A DNA stretch of 64,000 nucleotides from Kaistia granuli DSM 23481 (GTDB taxonomy: Bacteria; Pseudomonadota; Alphaproteobacteria; Rhizobiales; Kaistiaceae): positions 332,349 through 396,348 of the forward strand of contig NZ_AQYH01000005.1 of the NCBI RefSeq assembly GCF_000380505.1, in the 5' to 3' direction. Below the pieces are notes generated by a model. It saw nothing but the letters and a program-made list of their open reading frames with translations. It was not told where the DNA came from and did no database searches. The translations under genes and the position numbers were made by a program. Numbering within the stretch: the first letter of the stretch is position 1; every line of letters begins with the position of its first letter. Shown one piece after another: positions 48,162 to 56,730 of the stretch.

Positions 48162-51100
48162 ATGGTCGAGGTTCAGAACGGGTCTCGTCGATTTCTCGTC
48201 AAGCTGTCTAGCGAGACCGCCCATTCCCTGGCCGCGCAATCCCTGACCATCGTCGGTGCCGAAGTGACGTTGCAGCCGCTCTTCGCGACGCCGCCGAAGG
48301 CGGGCGCCGGGCAGGGCATCGCCGACGCGGCGGCGGCGAAATGGTTCATCACCCAGGTCAAGGACGAGCCGCAGGCGCTGGCGCAGTGGAGCGGCCTCAG
48401 CGACTGGGACGTGGCGCATCGACTGGCGCGCGAGACCAACGCGCTCGTCGTCGAGCCCGACATCCTCCAGAATGACTACTGGCCGGAACCGCATGACAGG
48501 GAGCTGGGTGCCAGCGGCGAGGATCGCTGCGATCCGGGTGTCCCGCAAGCCTCGGCGCCGCCGCCACCGCATTTCGGCTGGCATCTCGATATCGAGTTCG
48601 GCCAGCTCGGCAAGGCCCGCGAAGGGATCGGCTCCACGCCCGCCCCCGTGACGATCGCCCATCTGGATACCGGCTATGACCCGCACCACGCCGCGCGCCC
48701 GAAGCACATCGACGTCGCGCGGCAGCGCAATTTCTACGACGAGGACCGGCCCAACGACGCCACCGATCCGATCGATCCGCAGAGCCTGCTGCACACGCTC
48801 GGGCATGGCACCGGGACGATCGGCATCCTGGCCGGGCGGGCGCCCGCTTCGGCGCTGCCGCCGGAAGCGATGGCGATCGGTCCGATCGGCGGCGCGCCTG
48901 ACGCCACGATCGTGCCAGTGCGAATTGCCAATTTCGTCGCCCATATCCGGACCAGCACCGTCGCGCAGGGGCTCGACTATGCCCGCCAGATCGGCGCGGA
49001 TGTCGTGTCGATGAGCATGGGCGGCTGGCCGTCGCAGGCCTGGGCGGACGCGGTCAACGCCGCCTACGAGGCGGGTGTGGTGCTCGTCTGCGCGGCGGGC
49101 AACCACTATAACGGCCTTCCAATGCGCCAGATCGTCTGGCCGGCGCGTTTCCAGCGCGTCGTCGCTGCCTGCGGGATCATGTCGAATGGCAAGCCCTATG
49201 CCGATCTCGGCCTCGGCGAGATGGAAGGCTGCTATGGACCGCCCAGCAAGATGGGCACGGCGGTCGCCGCCTACACGCCCAACATCCCCTGGCCAATCTT
49301 GGGCTGCCAGAATGTCATTGCCCGGCACGGTACCGGCACGTCCAGTGCCACGCCGCAGGTCGCCGCGGCGGCGGCGCTCTGGCTGCAGAAGCACAAGCTG
49401 GCGCTCGATGCGGCGGGCATCCGGGGCTGGATGCGGGTCGAGATGGTGCGCAGGGCGCTGTTCGACACCGCCGCCGGCGGCGGCACGGCGGCGCAGCCGC
49501 ATCCCTGGTTCGGGCGCGGCGTCGTCAAGGCCGATACGATGCTGGCGAGCGAGCCGGTCCCGGCGCGCGAACTGGTGCAGACCCCGCGCGACAGCGCCTG
49601 GTTCCCCTTTGCCGACTTGCTGTTCGGCCGGGCGCTGGCGCCCGACCCGGCCTTCGCCGGCCTGGCGCTCGAGGCGACGCAGATCGCCGCCCGCTCGGCG
49701 CGGGTCACAGCCGAATTCCCCGATCTGCAGACGGCCGACCCGGCGACGGCGCAGCGCATAGCCCAGATCCTGCTGGAATACGAAGTGCTCTCCGGCTCGC
49801 TGCGCTCCTATCTGGAGGCGGCTGTCGGCACCCGGCCGCGCAACCAGATCCCCGGTGCCGGCCCGAAACCGCCAGCTCCCGCCGCTCTCGGTCGCTCGCT
49901 GCCGGAACCGCCCGACGTCGCCATCGTGGCGGCGAGCACGGTGCAACCGCCGCCGAAAGCCCGCCGGCTCCGGATCTATGCGACCGATCCGCTAGCCGCC
50001 AACCGTCTCGCCTCGCTGGAGGTCAGCGAGGCGACGGTCGAGGTCCCGTGGGAGCCGGCCTCCGGCAATATCGAGCCCGGACCGGTCGGCGAATATGTGG
50101 CGGTGATCGATGTCGACCCGGCGAGTGGTCTCGCCTATCGCCCGGTCGATCTCGACGATCGCTATGTCGTGGCCGACGGGGGGCTCGCCCCCTCCGTCGC
50201 CGATCCGCAGTTCCATCAGCAGATGGTCTATGCGGTGGCGATGCGCACCATCAACCGGTTCGAGCTGGCGTTGGGCCGGGTCGCGCTCTGGGCGCCGAAA
50301 CCGCGCTATTGGGAGGATGGCAAGCGGTCTGCCGGTCCGGTGAGCCAGGGAGCCGGGCCGGTGGCCGCCTGGTTCGAGCGGGGCTTCGTCCGGCGGCTGC
50401 GCATCTATCCGCACGCGCTGCGCCAGGCGAATGCCTATTACAGCCCGGCTAAGCTGGCGCTGCTGTTCGGCTATTTCCCGGAATCGCGCAAGATCGGGAA
50501 CCGTACCGAGCCGGGCGAGACGATCTTCACCTGCCTGTCGCAGGACATCATCGCGCATGAGACGACGCATGCGCTGCTCGACGGCATCCATCGCCGCTAT
50601 CAGGAGGCGACCAATCTCGACGTGCTCGCCTTTCACGAAGCCTTTGCCGACATCGTGGCGCTGTTCCAGCGCTTCTCGCTGACGGAATTGCTGCGCCATG
50701 AGATCCAGGCCTCGCGCGGCGACCTGTCGCGCAGTTCGCTCGGCCAGCTGGCGCGGCAGTTCGGCGAAGGTCTCGGTCGCGCGGCGGCGCTCCGTGATGC
50801 GCTGGGATCGGACCCCGCCGTGACCAATTACGACACCGAGACGGAGCCGCATCAGCGTGGTGCCGTGCTCGTGGCGGCCGTATTCGACGCCTATATCCGG
50901 ATCGTCCGCAACCGGACCGCCGATCTGCTGCGTCTCGCCGGCATCGGCGACCGCGGCACGCGGCGCGAACTTCACCCCGATCTCGTCGAGCGGCTGGCCG
51001 GCGAGGCGACGAAGGCGGCCGGACACGTGCTCGATATCTGCATTCGCGCGCTCGACTATTGCCCGCCGGTCGATCTCTGCTTCTCGGACTATCTGCGCGC

Positions 51101-51803
51101 CCTGATCACGGCCGATTCCGACCTGCTTCCCGACGATACCTACGGCTATCGCGTCGCCTTCATGGAATCGTTCCGCGCGCGGCGCATCTATCCGATCGGC
51201 ATCCGGTCGGTCTCGACGGAGACCTTGCGCTGGGGCCGTCCGGCCGACCAGCCGACCGGCCTCGTCGAAAGGCTGAGGACGCTGCCGCTGGTGTGGTCGC
51301 GCAAGATTGATCGGCTCGAGGCCTATTCTACCGCCAATCAGGCCGGCAAGCTCCTGCATGACTGGCTGGAGGCCAATCTCAGCGATACCGCCGCCGCCTA
51401 TCTGAAGCTCGATCGCTCGGCCGGCCCGGATGGCGTCCGCATGCCGTTCGAGGTGCATTCCGTGCGGCCGGCGCGACGGATCTCGTTCGATGGCCAGGTC
51501 CAGCGCGACATCATCGCTGTCATCACCCAGAAGCGGATCGTCAAGCTCGATCCGCAAGGTCCCGACACGGCCGAGAACCAGCTCGTCTTCCGCTCCGGCG
51601 TCACGCTGGTGATGAGCGCGGAAGCCGAGAAGGATCCGATCCGCTACGCGGTCTGGAAATCGCCCTGGAGCGAGGAGCGGTTGAAGGCAGCCCGCGAATT
51701 CATGTCCGGGCGGGCGCAATCGGACGGCATGCAACTCTATTTCGGCGGCGATGGCGCCGAGGAGTCGGCCGAACCGTTCGCCTTGCTGCATTGGGGCCAT
51801 TGA
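48162..51803 (+). CDS. Subtilisin-type (S8) protease fused to an HExxH metalloprotease
   Basis: The 1213-residue protein has an N-terminal region (about 1-155), then a complete S8 domain with Asp169 (AHLDTGYDP), His215 (LGHGTGTIGILAG), the oxyanion AAGNH and Ser394 in GTGTSSATP. After a Pro-rich linker (about 565-600) comes a second unit with zinc motif HETTH (799-803) and a third ligand Glu826 in HEAFAD, the gluzincin (thermolysin-like) arrangement. A C-terminal domain of about 250 residues follows. There is no signal peptide or membrane segment, which is unusual for both protease types. It heads an operon with an MBL-fold enzyme and an M15 peptidase. Both active sites look intact; the target is unknown. 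Confidence 0.82.
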   Translation: MVEVQNGSRRFLVKLSSETAHSLAAQSLTIVGAEVTLQPLFATPPKAGAGQGIADAAAAKWFITQVKDEPQALAQWSGLSDWDVAHRLARETNALVVEPDILQNDYWPEPHDRELGASGEDRCDPGVPQASAPPPPHFGWHLDIEFGQLGKAREGIGSTPAPVTIAHLDTGYDPHHAARPKHIDVARQRNFYDEDRPNDATDPIDPQSLLHTLGHGTGTIGILAGRAPASALPPEAMAIGPIGGAPDATIVPVRIANFVAHIRTSTVAQGLDYARQIGADVVSMSMGGWPSQAWADAVNAAYEAGVVLVCAAGNHYNGLPMRQIVWPARFQRVVAACGIMSNGKPYADLGLGEMEGCYGPPSKMGTAVAAYTPNIPWPILGCQNVIARHGTGTSSATPQVAAAAALWLQKHKLALDAAGIRGWMRVEMVRRALFDTAAGGGTAAQPHPWFGRGVVKADTMLASEPVPARELVQTPRDSAWFPFADLLFGRALAPDPAFAGLALEATQIAARSARVTAEFPDLQTADPATAQRIAQILLEYEVLSGSLRSYLEAAVGTRPRNQIPGAGPKPPAPAALGRSLPEPPDVAIVAASTVQPPPKARRLRIYATDPLAANRLASLEVSEATVEVPWEPASGNIEPGPVGEYVAVIDVDPASGLAYRPVDLDDRYVVADGGLAPSVADPQFHQQMVYAVAMRTINRFELALGRVALWAPKPRYWEDGKRSAGPVSQGAGPVAAWFERGFVRRLRIYPHALRQANAYYSPAKLALLFGYFPESRKIGNRTEPGETIFTCLSQDIIAHETTHALLDGIHRRYQEATNLDVLAFHEAFADIVALFQRFSLTELLRHEIQASRGDLSRSSLGQLARQFGEGLGRAAALRDALGSDPAVTNYDTETEPHQRGAVLVAAVFDAYIRIVRNRTADLLRLAGIGDRGTRRELHPDLVERLAGEATKAAGHVLDICIRALDYCPPVDLCFSDYLRALITADSDLLPDDTYGYRVAFMESFRARRIYPIGIRSVSTETLRWGRPADQPTGLVERLRTLPLVWSRKIDRLEAYSTANQAGKLLHDWLEANLSDTAAAYLKLDRSAGPDGVRMPFEVHSVRPARRISFDGQVQRDIIAVITQKRIVKLDPQGPDTAENQLVFRSGVTLVMSAEAEKDPIRYAVWKSPWSEERLKAAREFMSGRAQSDGMQLYFGGDGAEESAEPFALLHWGH

Positions 51804-51813
51804 GGAGGCCGGG

Positions 51814-53445
51814 ATGGCGAAGACCGCGCGGAAGACAGATGCGGCGTCACCCCCGCCGGCGGACGAGGAGGGCATCCGGGTCCGCATGTATCGGCAAGGG
51901 CTCGGCGATTGTTTCCTGGTGCGCTTGCCCCGGCCCGACGGCGCGCCGTTCTGGCTGATGATCGATTGCGGTGTCATCGTCGGAACCAAGGATCCCGAGC
52001 CGAAGATGCAGGCCGTCGTCGCCGACATCATCCGGACAACGGAGCGGAAGCCGGGGGCCGGCGGTTTCGTCGATGTGCTGGTGGTGACGCATGAGCATTG
52101 GGATCATGTTTCCGGCTTCGATCAGGCGAAAGAACTGTTCTGTCCCGGCGACCAGAAGCAGCAGGCGGGCAAGCTTTCCATCGGCGAGGTCTGGTTTGCC
52201 TGGACCGAGGATCCGGGCAATGAGCTCGCCCGGCAGCTTGCCAGGGAGCGGAAGGATACTATCGAGGGATTGAAAGCCGTCGGCCTGGCGCTCGGATCCG
52301 CCGTGGCCGCGGCGCCGCCGCAGCAAAGCGAGCCGATGCAGCGCACGGCCGACGGGATCGCGGCGATCCTCGGCTTCTTCGGCCTGGAAGGCCCCGGCCT
52401 GTTCGGGGCGGCGGCCGTTGGCGGCAAGACCGGCTCGGCCATGGCCGTGGCCCGCTCGCTGTCGCAGAAGCCGGTGCGCTACTGGAAACCGGGCGAGGCA
52501 CCCTGGTCCTCGGCCGATCTGCCGGGCCTGCGTATCTATCCTCTCGGGCCGCCGGAAAATGCAAGTGCGATCCGGCGCGCCGATGATCGTGACGAAACCT
52601 ATCATGCCTTTACGGCCGGACCGGCGGCCGACGCCTTCTTCGGCGCCAGTCCGTTGCGCGGTAGAACCGACAGCGCCGATTGGGACGATGTGCTGCAGCC
52701 TTTCGACGCCAGCGTCCGCGGCGCGACGCTGAAGGATCTCGACGCGGCCGCCAAGGCGATCGAGACGAGCGTCGGCGGTCCGGTCGACGCGACCGATGCC
52801 TTCTTCGCCAAACACTATTTCGGCGAGCGCGCCACCGAGCTGACCTTCGCGTCGCCGGGATTCGCCAGGACCGTCACCCGCACGGAGCCCGGCACGATCC
52901 GGGTTGATCAGAGCTGGCGCCGGATCGACACCAGCTGGCTCGACATGGCGCCGGAATTCGCCCTGCAGCTGGATGGCGCCACCAACAACACCAGTCTCGT
53001 GCTGGCGATCGAGCTTGGCGATGGCGGCCCGGTATTCCTGTTTGTCGGCGATGCCCAGGCCGGCAACTGGCTTTCCTGGGACGCGCTCAGCTGGAAAATC
53101 GGCCGGCGCACCGTCACGGTTCCGGATCTCTTCGCCCGCGCCGTCTTCTACAAGGGCGGCCATCACGGCAGTCACAATGCGACGATGAAGTCGAGGGGCA
53201 TCGAGCGGATGACCAGTGGCGATCTGGTCGCCTTCATTCCCGTCGACCGGCCGACGGCGCGGATGAAGCATTGGGACCGGATGCCGCTGCAGGGCATTCT
53301 CGATGCGCTGACGGAACGGACCAAGGGCCGGGTGGCGCTTTCGGAAGTCAGCAACCCGGATTTCCCGGAACAGGATTTCAAGGCCTTCGGGGATCGGCTG
53401 ATCGAGACCGATCTCTATCTCGAGCTGCGGTTTCCGCCGCGCTGA
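51814..53445 (+). CDS. Metallo-beta-lactamase-fold hydrolase with a long insertion
   Basis: The 543-residue protein has the metal motif His93-x-His95-x-Asp97-His98 (THEHWDH), then more than 300 residues before the bridging Asp413 (FLFVGDAQAG) and the HHGSH motif (450-454). This order resembles the ComEC/Rec2-type MBL branch. The long insertion includes a glycine-rich, hydrophobic stretch (about 195-225, with LGFFGLEGPGLFGAAAVGG) that could touch membrane. There is no signal peptide. ATG 51814 lies ten bases after the protease stop, with a GAGGAGG site. Nuclease, phosphodiesterase or lactonase activity are all possible. Confidence 0.8.
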   Translation: MAKTARKTDAASPPPADEEGIRVRMYRQGLGDCFLVRLPRPDGAPFWLMIDCGVIVGTKDPEPKMQAVVADIIRTTERKPGAGGFVDVLVVTHEHWDHVSGFDQAKELFCPGDQKQQAGKLSIGEVWFAWTEDPGNELARQLARERKDTIEGLKAVGLALGSAVAAAPPQQSEPMQRTADGIAAILGFFGLEGPGLFGAAAVGGKTGSAMAVARSLSQKPVRYWKPGEAPWSSADLPGLRIYPLGPPENASAIRRADDRDETYHAFTAGPAADAFFGASPLRGRTDSADWDDVLQPFDASVRGATLKDLDAAAKAIETSVGGPVDATDAFFAKHYFGERATELTFASPGFARTVTRTEPGTIRVDQSWRRIDTSWLDMAPEFALQLDGATNNTSLVLAIELGDGGPVFLFVGDAQAGNWLSWDALSWKIGRRTVTVPDLFARAVFYKGGHHGSHNATMKSRGIERMTSGDLVAFIPVDRPTARMKHWDRMPLQGILDALTERTKGRVALSEVSNPDFPEQDFKAFGDRLIETDLYLELRFPPR

Positions 53446-53500
53446 AAGGTGGGACAGTTTGATGCGTCGAGGCGACGCGTCCGTTGAGGGGAGGCATGGC

Positions 53501-54193
53501 ATGACGACCCTGGACATCCAGAAGCGGCTCAAGGAACTGGGCTTTGATCCCGGCGAGCTGGACGGCAAGAGCGGTTCGAAGACCGTGAAGGCCATCAAGG
53601 CATTTCAGATCGCCAATGGGCTATCCGCCGACGGCAGGGTCGGGCCCAATACCTCCGCCGCGCTGTTTCCGGACGACGCCAACGAGACGGAAGATGCCGT
53701 CGCGCCCGTTGCCGAGCCGAGCGCTGCCGAAGCCTGGCCGAAGCAGGTCGACTGCATGCGCCACTATGGTGGCGTCGGCCTGTTCCAGACGAGGCTGGCG
53801 TTGCCCTATCCGATGCGGCTCGCCTGGGACAAGGGCGTCGTCGTGCGCAGCATATCGGTACACGAGAAGGTGCATGACAGCGCCGCGCGGGCCTTCGCCA
53901 AGATCGCCAGCCGCTACAACGAGGCACAGCGCAAGGATATGGGGCTCGATCTGTTCGGCGGATCGCTGAACGTGCGCAAGATGCGCGGCGGCTCCGGCTA
54001 CAGCATGCATTCCTGGGGCATCGCCATCGACTTCGATCCCGACCGCAACCAGCTGAAATGGGACAAGGAGCGGTCGCGACTGGCCCGACCGGATGCCGCC
54101 GACTTCTGGAGCTTCTGGGAGGAGGAGGGCTGGGTCAGCCTCGGCCGCTCGCGGAACTTCGACTGGATGCACGTCCAGGCTGCCCGGCTCTAG
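53501..54193 (+). CDS. Peptidoglycan-binding / M15-type peptidase
   Basis: The 230-residue protein has an N-terminal PG_binding_1 domain (about 3-60, LDIQKRLKELGFDPGELDG and AIKAFQIANGLSADG). Its C-terminal VanY/M15-type zinc peptidase has His170 and Asp177 in SMHSWGIAIDFD and His224 in FDWMHVQ, so the metal site is complete. It resembles phage endolysins that cut peptide bridges of the cell wall. No signal peptide is present, so it would need holin-like release, another export route or cell lysis to reach the wall. ATG 53501 has a GGGGAGG site. It is the last gene of the protease operon. Confidence 0.82.
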   Translation: MTTLDIQKRLKELGFDPGELDGKSGSKTVKAIKAFQIANGLSADGRVGPNTSAALFPDDANETEDAVAPVAEPSAAEAWPKQVDCMRHYGGVGLFQTRLALPYPMRLAWDKGVVVRSISVHEKVHDSAARAFAKIASRYNEAQRKDMGLDLFGGSLNVRKMRGGSGYSMHSWGIAIDFDPDRNQLKWDKERSRLARPDAADFWSFWEEEGWVSLGRSRNFDWMHVQAARL

Positions 54194-54220
54194 GCAGGGA
54201 TTGAGCCGGTGCGGACTGTT

Positions 54221-54250
54221 CGGAAGCGCCTGCCAGAGCCGGCGCTTCCG
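54221..54250. terminator. Hairpin between the protease operon and arsH
   Basis: A perfect 10-bp stem CGGAAGCGCC/GGCGCTTCCG with a 10-base loop lies between the convergent M15 peptidase and arsH genes, without an obvious T-tract. Confidence 0.5.
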
Positions 54251-54334
54251 GATCTGCCGGGCGCCAGGCAGGGGCCTGTCGGCCGTCGCCCTGGCTTCAC
54301 GGCGCGCGCTGGCTGGCCCCCGGATCGGCAGAGA

Positions 54335-55051
54335 TCAGCGCACGGCGGCGGCGAGCGAGAGCCGGGCTTCCAGCGCTTCGGCGGCCTCTTTGCGCTCGCT
54401 GTAGCGGTCGGTCAGGTAGGGTGAGACGTCGCGCGTCAGCAGCGTGAACTTGACCAGTTCCTCCATCACGTCGACGACCCGATCATAGTAGCTCGATGGC
54501 CTCATGCGGCCGGCCTCGTCGAACTCCTGATAGGCCTTGGCGACCGAGGACTGGTTCGGGATGGTGACCATGCGCATCCAGCGCCCGAGCACGCGCAGCT
54601 GGTTGACGGCATTGAAGGATTGCGAGCCGCCGGATACCTGCATGACGGCGAGGGTGCGACCCTGCGTCGGTCGGACGGCGCCAACCGAAAGCGGGATCCA
54701 GTCGATCTGCGCCTTCATCACCGCGCTCATCGCGCCGTGACGCTCCGGGCTGGTCCAGACCTGACCCTCCGACCACAACGCCAGTTCACGCAGTTCCTTG
54801 ACCTTCGGGTGGTCGGCGGCCGTGGCGTCCGGCAGCGGCAGGCCGTGCGGATCGAAGACCCGCGTTTCGGCACCGAAGTGCTGCAGCAGCCGCTCCGCTT
54901 CCAGCGTCAGGAACCGGCTGTAGGAGCGTTCCCGCAGCGAGCCGTAGAGCAGGAGGATGCGCGGGCGATGCGTGGAGGCCGGTGCTCGCAGCTTGCCGGC
55001 CTCGGGCGGGTCGAGCAATTCGGCGGCGACGTTGGGCAGTGCGGGGATCAT
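54335..55051 (-). CDS. arsH: ArsH NADPH-dependent flavoprotein
   Basis: The 238-residue protein matches ArsH along its length: [16 protein letters not shown] forms the FMN phosphate-binding loop and [19 protein letters not shown] and [20 protein letters not shown] are conserved stretches of the family. ArsH oxidises trivalent organoarsenicals to the less toxic pentavalent form. It is the last gene of the arsenic operon, 82 bases after the OsmC-like gene. Confidence 0.93.
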   Translation of the reverse strand: MIPALPNVAAELLDPPEAGKLRAPASTHRPRILLLYGSLRERSYSRFLTLEAERLLQHFGAETRVFDPHGLPLPDATAADHPKVKELRELALWSEGQVWTSPERHGAMSAVMKAQIDWIPLSVGAVRPTQGRTLAVMQVSGGSQSFNAVNQLRVLGRWMRMVTIPNQSSVAKAYQEFDEAGRMRPSSYYDRVVDVMEELVKFTLLTRDVSPYLTDRYSERKEAAEALEARLSLAAAVR

Positions 55052-55133
55052 GTCCGCTTCTCCTCAAGATTGGGGCGGACCAAGCGCGATCTGTGCGCCG
55101 TGGCGGGCAGTGTGTGATCGTGATCGTTGGTCA

Positions 55134-55541
55134 TCAGATCTCCTTGCGGCGGATACTGCCGACAAGGTCCGTGGCTTCGGCCAGCGTGTTGTAGATCGTG
55201 CCGTATTTCTGCAGGTTGCGGTGTAGCAGGTCTATCCGCTGGTCGGTTTCGTCTGTGTCGACCACGATCTCATAGGCAATGCGTAGCATTTTTGGCGGAG
55301 CGTCCTGGCGCACACCATGCAGGCTAACCTCGATGCCGCGTAGGTCGAATTGAAGCATCGGGATGACCCGCTCTGTGCCCTTCAGGATACAGGCAGCGAG
55401 ACTGGCCAGCAGCATCTCGGCCGGGTTGAAGGCATCCGCCCGCCCGGCGAGGCAGGTATCGAGAGTGATCCGCGCTTCCTTCGTTGTGGCTTCCGACCCG
55501 TAGCTATCGATGCGGCGAGCGGAGACGTCATATTCAAGCAT
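55134..55541 (-). CDS. OsmC-family protein
   Basis: The 135-residue protein has the OsmC/Ohr fold with the two family cysteines: the first in TLDTCLAGRADAFNPAEMLL and the second in LLASLAACILKGTERVI. OsmC-like proteins reduce organic peroxides with dithiol help. Inside an arsenic operon it may deal with oxidative stress from As(III) or act in thiol handling; this is inference. ATG 55541 follows an AAAGGGA site, 81 bases after acr3. Confidence 0.82.
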   Translation of the reverse strand: MLEYDVSARRIDSYGSEATTKEARITLDTCLAGRADAFNPAEMLLASLAACILKGTERVIPMLQFDLRGIEVSLHGVRQDAPPKMLRIAYEIVVDTDETDQRIDLLHRNLQKYGTIYNTLAEATDLVGSIRRKEI

Positions 55542-55622
55542 TCTTGCAGTCCCTTTAGGCGACGGGTTCGGTCCCGGACAAGACGCAGGCGTCGGATCGG
55601 CTGGCATGGCGGCCAGTTCCGT

Positions 55623-56720
55623 TCATGTTCGGGTGCCTTCCGTGGACCGCTCAGGAAACTGGATAGTCTTCGAGGCACCCGCCACAAGTTGGACTGCAGC
55701 CCCGCGCTCGTACCAGCCCTTCGACCGGTTCACGATCCAGACGACGGAGAGCATCACGGGCACCTCGATCAGGACGCCGACGACGGTCGCGAGCGCCGCC
55801 CCTGAATGGAAGCCGAACAGGCTGATGGCAGCGGCAACGGCCAGCTCGAAGAAGTTGGAGGCGCCGATCAAGGCGGAGGGGCCGGCGACGCAATGCGCTT
55901 CGCCCGTGGCCCGGTTCAGGATGTAGGCGAGGCCCGCGTTGAAATAGACCTGGATCAGGATGGGAACGGCGAGCAGCGCGATGATCAGCGGCTGCGCGAT
56001 GATCTGTTCGCCCTGGAAGCCGAACAGCAGCACCAGCGTCGTAAGCAGCGCGACCAGAGATACCGGGCCGAGCTTGCGCAGGACCCGCGCCAGCGCGGCT
56101 TCTCCGCCCGAGGAGATCACCCGGCGGCGGATGATCTGGGCGATGAGGACGGGCACGACGATGTAGAGCCCGACCGAGAGCAGCAGCGTGCCCCAAGGCA
56201 CGGTGATGGCCGACAGCCCGAGCAGGAGGCCGACGATGGGCGCGAAGGCGACGATCATGATGGCGTCGTTGAGCGCAACCTGCGACAGCGTGAACAGCGG
56301 CTCGCCCTTGGTCAGGTTCGACCAGACGAACACCATGGCGGTACAGGGGGCTGCCGCGAGGATGATCAGGCCGGCGATGTAGCTGTCGATCTGGTCGGCG
56401 GGCAGGAGCGGGCGGAACAGCCAGCCGATGAACAGCCAGCCGAGCAGCGCCATCGAGAACGGCTTGATCGCCCAGTTGATGAACAGGGTAACGCCGATGC
56501 CGCGCCAGTGCCGGCCGACCTGCCCGAGCGCCCCGAAGTCGATTCGGAGCAGCATGGGGATGACCATGAGCCAGATCAGGATGGCGACCGGCAGGTTCAC
56601 CTTGGCGATTTCGGCCGCGCCGATGGCATGGAAGACGCCCGGCAGGAGATGACCGAGGGCAATGCCGGCGACGATGCAGAGGGCTACCCACAGCGTGAGG
56701 TAGCGTTCGAAAATGGACAC
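55623..56720 (-). CDS. acr3: Arsenite efflux permease, ACR3 type
   Basis: The 365-residue inner-membrane protein has ten helices and the ACR3 signature with the essential Cys126 in LAAAPCTAMVFVWSNLTKGE. It expels As(OH)3 using the proton gradient. GTG 56720 is the likely start, ten bases after the arsC-arsN2 stop. An ArsB-type permease is excluded by length and by the ACR3 cysteine motif. Confidence 0.93.
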   Translation of the reverse strand: MSIFERYLTLWVALCIVAGIALGHLLPGVFHAIGAAEIAKVNLPVAILIWLMVIPMLLRIDFGALGQVGRHWRGIGVTLFINWAIKPFSMALLGWLFIGWLFRPLLPADQIDSYIAGLIILAAAPCTAMVFVWSNLTKGEPLFTLSQVALNDAIMIVAFAPIVGLLLGLSAITVPWGTLLLSVGLYIVVPVLIAQIIRRRVISSGGEAALARVLRKLGPVSLVALLTTLVLLFGFQGEQIIAQPLIIALLAVPILIQVYFNAGLAYILNRATGEAHCVAGPSALIGASNFFELAVAAAISLFGFHSGAALATVVGVLIEVPVMLSVVWIVNRSKGWYERGAAVQLVAGASKTIQFPERSTEGTRT

Positions 56721-56730
56721 GGGGAAGCCT

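Noticed and set aside
49992..52031. A 679-codon open frame antisense to the double protease
   Set aside because: Composition (Arg/Ala/Gly-rich, no motifs) is typical of shadow frames; the sense frame has two full protease active sites.
42766..54193. Reading the protease cluster as a type II or type VI secretion locus
   Set aside because: No secretin, ATPase, sheath, VgrG or Hcp-like gene is present, and the hydrolases lack signal peptides.
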